This document shows, in pieces, positions 1-6,342 of a DNA stretch of 11,932 nt (position 1 is the first letter of the stretch; every line of letters starts with the position of its first letter). The notes under the pieces are model-generated. The model made no database searches and was not told the origin of the DNA. It saw only the letters and a program-made list of their open reading frames with translations. Position numbers and translations under genes: made by a program. This stretch comes from CALEUX01 sp964521525. Its GTDB lineage: Bacteria; Bacteroidota; Bacteroidia; Bacteroidales; Marinilabiliaceae. The stretch is taken from assembly GCA_964521525.1 (NCBI GenBank), contig CAZFTD010000107.1:1-11932 (forward strand), given 5' to 3'.

Positions 1-2790
1 GGTGGTGTTGTGCCGGGTGGTCGTCCACGCGGAGCAATGGTTATTGTTGCCCATGATGTAGATGTTACAGCAAATTTTGTTTCTTCTTATAGAACCACTA
101 TTAATAATAGCGGAAATTTGAGAGTGGGAACTACTTTTGGGCACCGCCTAGGTGAAGTTTCCGGAACCGGACGTTTGTCTATTGAAAGAGGAGATTTACC
201 GGCCGGTGTTTACGATGAGTTTTTCTCTGCCACAGGAGGTACTGTTGATTTTGGAGGTAATGCAAATTATGACATATTGAGTGATATTACGCAGGTGAGA
301 AACTTAACGCTTTCGGGAACCGGAGTTCGCCGACTGCCTAATCTCGACCTACAATTGTTGGGTAATCTTTTAATCGATGGAGCTACTTTACGAAATGAGC
401 ACAATAGAAAACTATCGGTTAGAGGTGATATGGTTTTCAATAGTGGTGCTTTCTATGCCGGCTTTGGTAATAATGCTCAAGTTGTTTTAAATGGGTCTGC
501 TTTACAAATGATTAATGGAAGTGTATCTTTTGTTGGTGGCAATGCTTTCAATTCTTTGGTAGTTAACAACTCTACCGGGGTAACTTCTGTTAATAATTTG
601 GAAGTAAGTAGTAATCTTGCATTGTCGTCGGGTGTTCTTTCAATAGTTCCAGGAAAAACTATAACTATTACCAATTCAGCAACCAACGCATTAACAGGAG
701 GCAACTCGGCTCGTTATGTGGATGGCAGATTGATAAAGAGAATAAATGCCGGTGATAGTTTCAATTTCCAAATAGGCAAAGCAGGCAGGTATGGAAATGT
801 TGTGGTTGAAAATGCATCTTCTACAGGGTTATGGAGTGTTGAGTATTTCAATAACACCCCATCGGCTCAAGGATACAGTACCTCAGAAAGAGTCGCTCCT
901 TTGTCGGTTGTTAGTCAGAATGAGTATTGGAACATACTGGCACCAACCACATCAACAGCACGTTTGTTTTTGCGTTGGGATGAATCAAGCGGAATTAACC
1001 CTGCTGAAACCGGATTAAGAGCTGCTCAGTGGCTAACTAATGCCTGGAATGAGGTGGCGTTAACAAATATAACAGGAAATGCCTCTTCGGGAACGGCTCG
1101 CACATCGGCTAATATGAGTTTTAATGCCAATGCAGGTGGTAATTACATTACATTTGGGTCAATTTCATTACCTGCCTATACCTGGACAGGCGCCATTAAT
1201 ACCGACTGGTTCAATGCAAACAACTGGAGCAATTCCATAGTACCTTCAGCCAGCTCAAGCACTACTATTGCAAACACCTCCAATAAACCGGTGATTGCAG
1301 GTAATACTGTGGCACAAACCAATGGATTAAACATTCAATCAGGAGCAACGCTTACAGTTAACCCAAGCGGAAAACTCACTGTTAATGGAAACCTTTCCAT
1401 TACCGATACTGGAGGACTCATAATTAGAAGCCAGACCGGTGAAGGAAATATTGCCTCCGTTATCACTCACGGCACGGTTACCGGAGCAGCCAGCATGCAG
1501 CTAACTTTGCCCAAAGACAGATGGTACTACATTTCCAGCGCGGTTAACAACGCTGTTTTGGGCAATTTCAGCACCGGTAATGCGGCAGCAACAGTGCATG
1601 TCCATCGTAACAATCAGTGGTACAGTACTGGTATAGCCAATGTTAATACGGCCTTGCTCCCACTTGAAGGTGTTCTTGTTAAATACGCATCAGACCCAAC
1701 ATTTACGGTTGATTATGCAGGTGCAATTAACAATGGCTCCATAACGCGTAATTACACCACCAATGGATGGTACCTGTTTGGCAACCCCTACCCCAGTTTT
1801 ATTAACTGGCAGGATGATGCAGGCTGGAACCGACCAAATATTGACGGAACCATGTGGTACAGAACTTTAGTGGGGTCGGATATGGTCTTTATTACCTACA
1901 ACAGATGGGCTGCTGCCGGTGCAAGAGTTGCCATGTTCCCCAACGGAACCTGGGGCAACGAGTCTGATTTGGCTAACATCCCACCAATGCAGGCTGTTTG
2001 GATTAAAGCATTTACACCCACATCCATATCGGTAAACAATGATGCCCGAAACCATGGCGTTAGTGGTTCACAGTTAAAGAGTAGTTCTGCAAACAATGCA
2101 GATATAATACGTATTGTAGCCAGCAATAATAGTTCGCGCGATGGAGCAGTGGTTTACTTTAGTGATCAGTCGCAGGAAACATTGGATAAAGGTGACTCGG
2201 AAAAACGTTTCAACGATTCGCAACTTATTCCGGAGGTTTACACCCGTATTGGAACCACAGCTGCTGCCATCAACGGCTTAACACCCCTCAATAACAACAG
2301 CAGAACCATTCCGTTAAGTGTGCGCAACCGAAACAATCAAAATGTAACGCTTCATTTTGATCTGGATAAGTTTAATCCGATTTATTCAATTTACCTGGAG
2401 GATAAATTGAATGGCCAATGGTCAAATTTAAGGGAAACCAACGCATATACATACACCCCTGCTGTTATGGGCGATGTTCACGACAGGTTTGTTATTCACA
2501 TCAGCTATGTACCTACCTCTGTAGTTAATCCGGAGGAAAACGCAACGACCGCCAATGGCATTACCATTACCGGAATAAGAGGTAAGGCGGTAGTGAAAAT
2601 CGACAGTCAGATGCTCAATACAGATGATGGATTGATTGAGGTGTATTCCTTGGAAGGCCAAAAAGTGAGTGAAACCATCACCGCTGCATCAGAAACTCTC
2701 ATCAGCTTGCCCCGTGTTGACGCCATGTTTGTGGTGAAAGTAACTGCTGGTGGAACTACCAAAACTGAAAGGGTTTTGGGAAAATATTAG
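1..2790 (+). CDS. Large secreted/surface protein with type IX secretion C-terminal sorting domain (5' partial)
   Basis: The reading frame is open from base 1, so the true start lies upstream; the GTG at base 10 is merely the first start-like codon and has no claim to be the start. About 929 residues are in the window. The first ~380 residues are low-complexity, Asn/Ser/Gly/Val-rich beta-strand-like repeats of the kind found in Bacteroidota adhesins. Near base 1177 a second module begins with the pattern TWTG..NTDWFNANNW, a form common in these proteins, and around base 1780 there is a GNPYPSFINW motif typical of their C-terminal halves. The last ~80 residues (from about base 2550) match the Por/T9SS sorting domain pattern: a GLIEVYSLEGQKV strand, then FVVKVTAGG and a basic VLGKY end. 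The protein should therefore cross the outer membrane through the type IX system and be anchored or released at the surface. I see no catalytic domain in the visible part, so an adhesin or structural role is inference. Codon use changes between the two halves (see findings). It ends at a strong terminator. Confidence 0.85.
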   Translation, partial: GGVVPGGRPRGAMVIVAHDVDVTANFVSSYRTTINNSGNLRVGTTFGHRLGEVSGTGRLSIERGDLPAGVYDEFFSATGGTVDFGGNANYDILSDITQVRNLTLSGTGVRRLPNLDLQLLGNLLIDGATLRNEHNRKLSVRGDMVFNSGAFYAGFGNNAQVVLNGSALQMINGSVSFVGGNAFNSLVVNNSTGVTSVNNLEVSSNLALSSGVLSIVPGKTITITNSATNALTGGNSARYVDGRLIKRINAGDSFNFQIGKAGRYGNVVVENASSTGLWSVEYFNNTPSAQGYSTSERVAPLSVVSQNEYWNILAPTTSTARLFLRWDESSGINPAETGLRAAQWLTNAWNEVALTNITGNASSGTARTSANMSFNANAGGNYITFGSISLPAYTWTGAINTDWFNANNWSNSIVPSASSSTTIANTSNKPVIAGNTVAQTNGLNIQSGATLTVNPSGKLTVNGNLSITDTGGLIIRSQTGEGNIASVITHGTVTGAASMQLTLPKDRWYYISSAVNNAVLGNFSTGNAAATVHVHRNNQWYSTGIANVNTALLPLEGVLVKYASDPTFTVDYAGAINNGSITRNYTTNGWYLFGNPYPSFINWQDDAGWNRPNIDGTMWYRTLVGSDMVFITYNRWAAAGARVAMFPNGTWGNESDLANIPPMQAVWIKAFTPTSISVNNDARNHGVSGSQLKSSSANNADIIRIVASNNSSRDGAVVYFSDQSQETLDKGDSEKRFNDSQLIPEVYTRIGTTAAAINGLTPLNNNSRTIPLSVRNRNNQNVTLHFDLDKFNPIYSIYLEDKLNGQWSNLRETNAYTYTPAVMGDVHDRFVIHISYVPTSVVNPEENATTANGITITGIRGKAVVKIDSQMLNTDDGLIEVYSLEGQKVSETITAASETLISLPRVDAMFVVKVTAGGTTKTERVLGKY

Positions 2791-2837
2791 AGAAAGGTTA
2801 GGAAGCTGGAGTTATTAGTTATTAGTTCTTAGTAACC
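2791..2837 (+). repeat. Degenerate heptamer array (TTATTAG type) after the surface-protein stop codon
   Basis: Starting 21 nt after the TAG stop, TTATTAG occurs at 2812-2818 and 2819-2825 and as TTCTTAG at 2826-2832, with no spacers. The purine-rich bases before it can also be divided into 7-nt blocks, but weakly. The same TTATTAG unit follows the stop of the nitronate monooxygenase-like gene at the other end of the window. It is non-coding and lies between the stop codon and the terminator hairpin, so it would be in the 3' untranslated part of the transcript. Function unknown. Confidence 0.6.
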
Positions 2838-2854
2838 TGATAAGAGAATTAATA

Positions 2855-2904
2855 AAACATCCGATGACGAAACAATTGATGTTGGTCATCGGATGTTTGT
2901 TTTT
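2855..2904. terminator. Bidirectional intrinsic terminator between convergent genes
   Basis: A perfect 14-bp inverted repeat (2855-2868 with 2885-2898; arm AAACATCCGATGAC) encloses a 16-nt loop. On the plus strand it is followed by GTTTTT, and on the minus strand by TTTTATTAATT. It should stop both the surface-protein transcript and the oncoming transcript of the PLP-enzyme gene, whose stop codon is about 55 bp away. A small ACCC-GAAA-GGGT hairpin sits between it and that stop codon. Confidence 0.85.
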
Positions 2905-2959
2905 AAACTTGACACTACGCCCACCCTTTCGGGTTATATGTTTATAGGATTGCCCTCTA

Positions 2960-4048
2960 CTAACTCTTAAGTGCAATTACTTCACCTGTTTCGGCAATTA
3001 TTGCCGATGTTTGCAAATCAACAGTTAAGCAGGCATGTACAGGCGATATAGCCACCAAATCGCCGGGTTTTATGTTTATATCAGGTTTAACCAACTTAAT
3101 AGTTCCATGCTCCTGCGATATGGCTATTAAGTCACCAATGGGAGCGTTTACATTCCAAGTCCTTTCATTATAATGCATTACACGCCCAAACCAAGGTTTA
3201 TCGTTTTTTAGGATAAAATCTTTTGAAAAATGAACGGCTCCACCATAAATGGTTGCTTCATTCCGTTGGGGGTGCACCGATACCACCGGGCAAACCAAAG
3301 CAAGTGCCATATCATTAGCCGGGCAACTTCCAATTTGCAGCTGCATCTCATCATAAAACAAAAAAACGCCGGGACGGATTTCATCAAACCCGTAGAAATT
3401 GTCACTAACCGAACAGGAAGGTGAGTCGCCCCACGAAAGCTGCAACAAAGGGAAGTGGGGTTTAAAAAAGAGTTTCAGCGCCAGCATCTGGTTTTTACTT
3501 TCTTCCATTATTTGAAGAATCTCATTGCGGTTTTTGGCTTTGTAAGTGTGTCCTGCATGCGTTAAAAAACCCATAAATATAAGGTTATGACAATCCTTCA
3601 GGCTATTAAGAAGTGCCATAATCCGGTCAAAGTCATCGGCAGGAACACCTGTTCGTTGGTAGCCGGTATCTACCTTTATAAACACTCCAACCGGGTTTTC
3701 TAATTGTTTTTCAAGAAACAAAATGGCCTGCAGGTTCTCAACCAGGATGTTGAGGTTGATTTTTGCAGCCAAATCATTAATGGTTGGCCATTGTAGAATA
3801 TTTACCGGAAAAGCAATGGTGATATCACTCCAGCCGGCATTGGCAAAATACAAGGCCATATCCACCGATGAAACGGTGATGGCCTCTACACCAAATTCGC
3901 GGTACCAGTTTCCGATTTCAGCAGATTGATGCGTTTTAAAGTGTGGCCTGAATAAAACGTTGGCCTCTTTGGCTTTTTGGGCCATACGCTCAATATTCTT
4001 TTTTGCTGTACTTTGCTTAATTATCAGAGTAGGTTTGGTTATTTCCAT
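2960..4048 (-). CDS. PLP-dependent D-threonine aldolase / D-serine dehydratase-like enzyme (alanine-racemase fold)
   Basis: The 362-residue protein has the layout of fold-type III PLP enzymes acting on D-amino acids: an alanine-racemase-like N-terminal TIM barrel followed by a C-terminal D-serine-dehydratase-like domain. The family signature RPHFKTHQ lies at residues 34-41, with Lys38 the expected Schiff-base lysine. Residues near 148-157 (IKVDTGYQRTG) form the expected barrel strand. The C-terminal pair His338-x-Cys340 (PVHACLT) matches the metal-binding HxC of D-threonine aldolase and eukaryotic D-serine dehydratase, so a divalent-metal-dependent retro-aldol or dehydration reaction is likely. 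Substrate (D-threonine, D-serine, 3-hydroxy-D-aspartate or another D-beta-hydroxy amino acid) cannot be decided from sequence. There is no signal peptide, so it is cytoplasmic. It lies 88 bp after purA but behind the purA terminator, so it is probably transcribed on its own or by read-through. No clear promoter is visible in the short gap. Confidence 0.85.
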   Translation of the reverse strand: MEITKPTLIIKQSTAKKNIERMAQKAKEANVLFRPHFKTHQSAEIGNWYREFGVEAITVSSVDMALYFANAGWSDITIAFPVNILQWPTINDLAAKINLNILVENLQAILFLEKQLENPVGVFIKVDTGYQRTGVPADDFDRIMALLNSLKDCHNLIFMGFLTHAGHTYKAKNRNEILQIMEESKNQMLALKLFFKPHFPLLQLSWGDSPSCSVSDNFYGFDEIRPGVFLFYDEMQLQIGSCPANDMALALVCPVVSVHPQRNEATIYGGAVHFSKDFILKNDKPWFGRVMHYNERTWNVNAPIGDLIAISQEHGTIKLVKPDINIKPGDLVAISPVHACLTVDLQTSAIIAETGEVIALKS

Positions 4049-4078
4049 TGGTTATAAATATTTTAAGTGCCAACTACT

Positions 4079-4111
4079 AAAAAAAATGCAGACCTTAAAA
4101 AAGCCTGCATT
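4079..4111 (-). terminator. Intrinsic terminator after purA
   Basis: Read on the minus strand, AATGCAG and CTGCATT pair, and the stem extends inwards to about 12 bp with two G-U wobbles around a short T-rich loop. It is followed directly by a run of eight T (4079-4086, partly inside the stem). It starts about 25 nt after the purA stop and separates purA from the downstream PLP-enzyme gene. Confidence 0.8.
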
Positions 4112-4135
4112 AAAATAAGCCTATCATTAAAAAAT

Positions 4136-5407
4136 CTATTCCTGATACCTGACAATGGTTTGCGACCTGTCGGGGCCTACTGAAATAATTTTAATGGGCA
4201 GTTCCAGTTCTTCCTCCAGATACTGAATGTAATTATTGAGTTCTTCAGGGAACTCATCTTCCGATTTTACCTGGGTTAAATCGCATTTCCAGCCCGGAAG
4301 TTCGGTATAAACCGGTTCCAGATTATCGGGCAATTCATAGGGAAATTCTTCCACAATCTGGTCACCAATTTTATAAGCCGTGGCAACTTTAATAGTTTCC
4401 TGGTCGCTAAGCACATCACTTTTCATCATTATTAACTGAGTAACGCCGTTAATCATAATGCTATACTTTAAAGCAACCAAATCGAGCCAGCCGCAACGAC
4501 GGGGTCGTCCGGTTGTAGCACCAAACTCGTTCCCTTTTTTGCGAATATCTTCACCGGTTTGATCGTGCAACTCGGTAGGAAATGGCCCCGACCCAACTCT
4601 GGTACAATATGCCTTAAAAATGCCATATACTTCACCAACACGGTTAGGCGCAATGCCCATACCGGTACAGGCTCCCGCGCAAACGGTATTCGACGATGTT
4701 ACGTAGGGATACGAACCAAAATCAATATCAAGCAGGGTTCCTTGCGCGCCTTCGGCCAACACGGTTTTACCCTGTTTCAGATAACGGTTAATTTCATGCT
4801 CACTGTCGATGAGTTTGAATTGCCGGATGCAATCAATACCCTCCTTTAATCCCTTTTCAAACTCTTCGATGTTGTAATCAAAGTTATACATCGACAATAA
4901 TTTCACATGCTTCTCTTTTAAGGCAGCATATTTTTTGTCAAAATCAGACAAAATATCGCCAACCCGCAACCCATTGCGACCGGTTTTATCCATATAAGTG
5001 GGACCGATTCCCTTTAATGTTGAACCAATTTTAGTAGCCCCTTTCGAAGCCTCAGAGGCAGCATCAAGAATACGGTGAGTGGGTAAAATCAGATGAGCCT
5101 TTTTGGAGATAAACAGCGTTTTAACAGGATCAACACCTCTGGCTACCAAGTTATCTATTTCTTTTTTAAAGGTAATTGGATCCAATACAACACCGTTACC
5201 AATGATGTTTATCTTGTCGGGATGAAAAATTCCGGAAGGAATATTGTGCAGTACATGTTTAATATTATTAAACTCCAGTGTATGTCCTGCATTTGGGCCA
5301 CCTTGAAAGCGGGTAATTACATCGTATTTCGGGGTCAGTACATCTACTACTTTACCTTTTCCTTCGTCACCCCATTGCAAACCAAGTAAAACATCAACTT
5401 TAATCAT
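4136..5407 (-). CDS. purA: Adenylosuccinate synthetase
   Basis: This enzyme joins IMP and aspartate using GTP to give adenylosuccinate, the committed step from IMP to AMP, in the cytoplasm. The 423-residue product is the usual length. Visible signatures are the P-loop-like GDEGKGK (residues 13-19, with Asp14 the expected catalytic aspartate), GGPNAGHT (36-43, with His42 the expected acid/base), the QGTLLDIDFG block (222-231), the TTGRPRRCGWLD loop (298-309) and the C-terminal SVGPDR guanine-binding block (409-414). The ATG at 5407 is chosen because it gives MIKVDVLLGLQWGDEGKGK, the normal N-terminus. The frame stays open another 53 codons upstream, but that stretch shows no family similarity and runs through a terminator-like leader. 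Read in transcription order it follows rel and the Fur-family gene, and it has its own terminator downstream. The leader structure (5539-5604) suggests possible control by premature termination. Confidence 0.97.
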   Translation of the reverse strand: MIKVDVLLGLQWGDEGKGKVVDVLTPKYDVITRFQGGPNAGHTLEFNNIKHVLHNIPSGIFHPDKINIIGNGVVLDPITFKKEIDNLVARGVDPVKTLFISKKAHLILPTHRILDAASEASKGATKIGSTLKGIGPTYMDKTGRNGLRVGDILSDFDKKYAALKEKHVKLLSMYNFDYNIEEFEKGLKEGIDCIRQFKLIDSEHEINRYLKQGKTVLAEGAQGTLLDIDFGSYPYVTSSNTVCAGACTGMGIAPNRVGEVYGIFKAYCTRVGSGPFPTELHDQTGEDIRKKGNEFGATTGRPRRCGWLDLVALKYSIMINGVTQLIMMKSDVLSDQETIKVATAYKIGDQIVEEFPYELPDNLEPVYTELPGWKCDLTQVKSEDEFPEELNNYIQYLEEELELPIKIISVGPDRSQTIVRYQE

Positions 5408-5538
5408 AATAAAGATAATTTTAAAGGAACGTTGCCAGCTAATAATTGGAGAAGCAACTTTTATTACCTTGATGTGTTTTACCGAAACAAATCGACTCAT
5501 CATCATCTGGCAGTAAAGCTCCTTAACCTTGTTTAACC

Positions 5539-5580
5539 GGCTTTCCGGAATTATTTCTAATAACAAAAAATCGGAAAGCC
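5539..5580 (-). promoter_or_regulatory. Alternative hairpin in the purA leader, competing with the upstream terminator
   Basis: Arm 5572-5580 (minus-strand GGCTTTCCG) pairs perfectly over 9 bp with arm 5539-5547 (minus-strand CGGAAAGCC). The loop itself contains a small TTATT/AATAA stem. The first arm is also the 3' arm of the terminator at 5565-5604, so the two stems cannot form together. The second arm is transcribed after the terminator's U-tract, so this is not a textbook antiterminator. It may instead reshape transcripts that read through or that start locally, or be the remains of a duplicated terminator. Confidence 0.5.
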
Positions 5581-5604
5581 TTCCAAAGAGGATGACTTTC
5601 CGAT
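5565..5604 (-). terminator. Intrinsic terminator between the Fur-family gene and purA (possible purA attenuator)
   Basis: On the minus strand ATCGGAAAG (5604-5596) and CTTTCCGAT (5578-5570) form a perfect 9-bp stem with a 17-nt loop, followed by a run of six T ending at 5565 and then GTTATT. It lies about 120 nt after the fur stop and about 157 nt before the purA start. It could simply end the fur transcript, or, if purA is transcribed from upstream, act as an attenuator. Confidence 0.75.
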
Positions 5605-5643
5605 GTGTAAAATTAGCTATTTTAAATGGTATTTTCGATAAAT

Positions 5644-5713
5644 AAATGGTTTATTTTTATTTTTAAATAACCATTTGACAACCTGACAATTACAATACAA
5701 CTACAATTGCCAG
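5644..5713 (-). other. Two dyads in the fur-purA gap, no gene
   Basis: The 315-bp stretch 5408-5722 holds no convincing gene. Besides the terminator it contains an AT-rich dyad at 5644-5676 (arms AAATGG-TTATTT and AAATAAACCATTT, differing by one base insertion) and a hairpin at 5683-5713 (9 bp including one G-U; minus-strand arms CTGGCAATT and AATTGTCAG). A TAAATTTG element overlapping the fur stop (5718-5725) matches the Bacteroidota -7 consensus TAnnTTTG but has no TTG at the right distance upstream. Whether these are operators, a promoter or an RNA structure cannot be told from sequence alone. Confidence 0.4.
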
Positions 5714-5722
5714 AGTGCAAAT

Positions 5723-6175
5723 TTAATTTTTTGATTTACAAACTTTGCACACACCATAAATATACATAGAATGGTGTACCACATCAAAATCCATAATACT
5801 GGTGGCATTGTTTAAAACGATTTGAATGCTGGGATCGCAAAACTCAGTAACACTGCCACAGTTGGTGCAAATCAGGTGGTCGTGTTGTTTCGACTCAAAA
5901 GCTTTTTCGAATTGAGCAATATTTTTTCCAAACTGATGCTTAATAACCAGTTTGCAATCGAGCAGCAAATCTATGGTGTTGTATAAGGTGGCACGGCTTA
6001 CCCTGTAATTTTTATTTTTCATAAAAATATAGAGCGATTCTATATCGAAATGGCCGTCGCGACTGTAGATTTCGTCTAAAATGGCATAACGCTCTGGGGT
6101 TTTGCGGTGTCCGTTTTTCTGTAAATATTCAGTAAAGATCTGTTTAACGATCTCTTTATTTTTGGCCTTATCCAT
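5723..6175 (-). CDS. Fur-family metal-responsive transcriptional regulator
   Basis: The 150-residue length is normal for the family. The N-terminal winged helix runs to about residue 80, with the recognition-helix pattern YRVSRATLYNTIDLL at 57-71. The C-terminal dimerisation/metal domain carries HDHLICTNCG (98-107) and HHSMYIYGVCKVC (134-146). The two CxxC pairs (103/106 and 143/146) form the structural zinc site. His98, His100, Glu111 and His135 occupy the regulatory-metal positions, and His42 is a likely further ligand. The residue matching PerR Asp104 is Glu111, as in Fur, whereas the zinc-binding ending YGVCKVC resembles PerR, so iron versus peroxide sensing is undecided. It is a cytoplasmic DNA-binding repressor, expected to bind its boxes in the metal-loaded form. 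It sits between rel and purA. A dyad over its own promoter suggests autoregulation. Confidence 0.9.
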   Translation of the reverse strand: MDKAKNKEIVKQIFTEYLQKNGHRKTPERYAILDEIYSRDGHFDIESLYIFMKNKNYRVSRATLYNTIDLLLDCKLVIKHQFGKNIAQFEKAFESKQHDHLICTNCGSVTEFCDPSIQIVLNNATSIMDFDVVHHSMYIYGVCKVCKSKN

Positions 6176-6182
6176 AATTAAT

Positions 6183-6211
6183 CCTATTTAAAACAGCGAT
6201 TTAAAAATAGG
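6183..6211 (-). promoter_or_regulatory. Hairpin covering the ribosome-binding site of the Fur-family gene
   Basis: On the minus strand CCTATTT (6211-6205) pairs with AAATAGG (6189-6183). The stem extends inwards by AAA/TTT across a 2-nt bulge. The 3' arm ends in AGG, and AGGA lies 7 nt before the ATG at 6175, the expected Shine-Dalgarno position. Folding would hide it, suggesting translational control of the regulator. Confidence 0.4.
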
Positions 6212-6220
6212 TAATTTTTC

Positions 6221-6255
6221 CAAATTTACGAAACTTATTTAGATTAAAACTAAAT
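6221..6255 (-). promoter_or_regulatory. Putative promoter and autoregulatory operator of the Fur-family gene
   Basis: TAAATTTG (6228-6221, minus strand) matches the Bacteroidota -7 consensus TAnnTTTG and would give a leader of about 40 nt. Directly upstream, 6237-6255 is a dyad with perfect 6-bp arms ATTTAG/CTAAAT. Its core TTAGTTTTAATCTAA agrees with an idealised PerR box (TTAGAATNATTCTAA) at 11 of 14 defined positions by my count. No strong -33 TTG is seen; TTTAG in the dyad is at about the right distance. The operator would lie over the -33 region, as expected for repression. Confidence 0.45.
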
Positions 6256-6294
6256 GAGTGTAAAGTAGCAGGCTCCACATAAATTTTCTAAACA

Positions 6295-6342
6295 TCTCCC
6301 CTGTCTTCGGTCTCCCGTCTTCAGTCTTCCTCCTATCTCCCT
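6295..6342 (-). repeat. Degenerate heptamer array (GAAGACN type) immediately after the rel stop codon
   Basis: Read on the minus strand, four uninterrupted 7-nt blocks with consensus GAAGACN occupy 6329-6302: GAAGACT, GAAGACG, GGAGACC and GAAGACA. They are flanked by weaker purine-rich blocks (GGGGAGA at 6301-6295 and an AGGGAGATAGGAG stretch at 6342-6330). The array begins directly at the rel stop codon, so it would lie in the rel 3' untranslated region. Its unit differs from the TTATTAG arrays but has the same 7-nt period. Function unknown. Confidence 0.6.

Noticed and set aside
4559..4849. Plus-strand open frame of 96 codons opposite purA
   Set aside because: It is a shadow of the conserved PurA frame, with Asn/Thr/Arg-rich sequence and no family features.
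5408..5566. 53-codon in-frame N-terminal extension of purA starting at a TTG
   Set aside because: It has no similarity to PurA, starts inside the U-tract of a terminator, and the ATG at 5407 gives the normal PurA N-terminus.
6295..6342. Heptamer arrays considered as CRISPR or integron attachment repeats
   Set aside because: Units are 7 nt with no spacers, are degenerate, and have no cas or integrase gene nearby.
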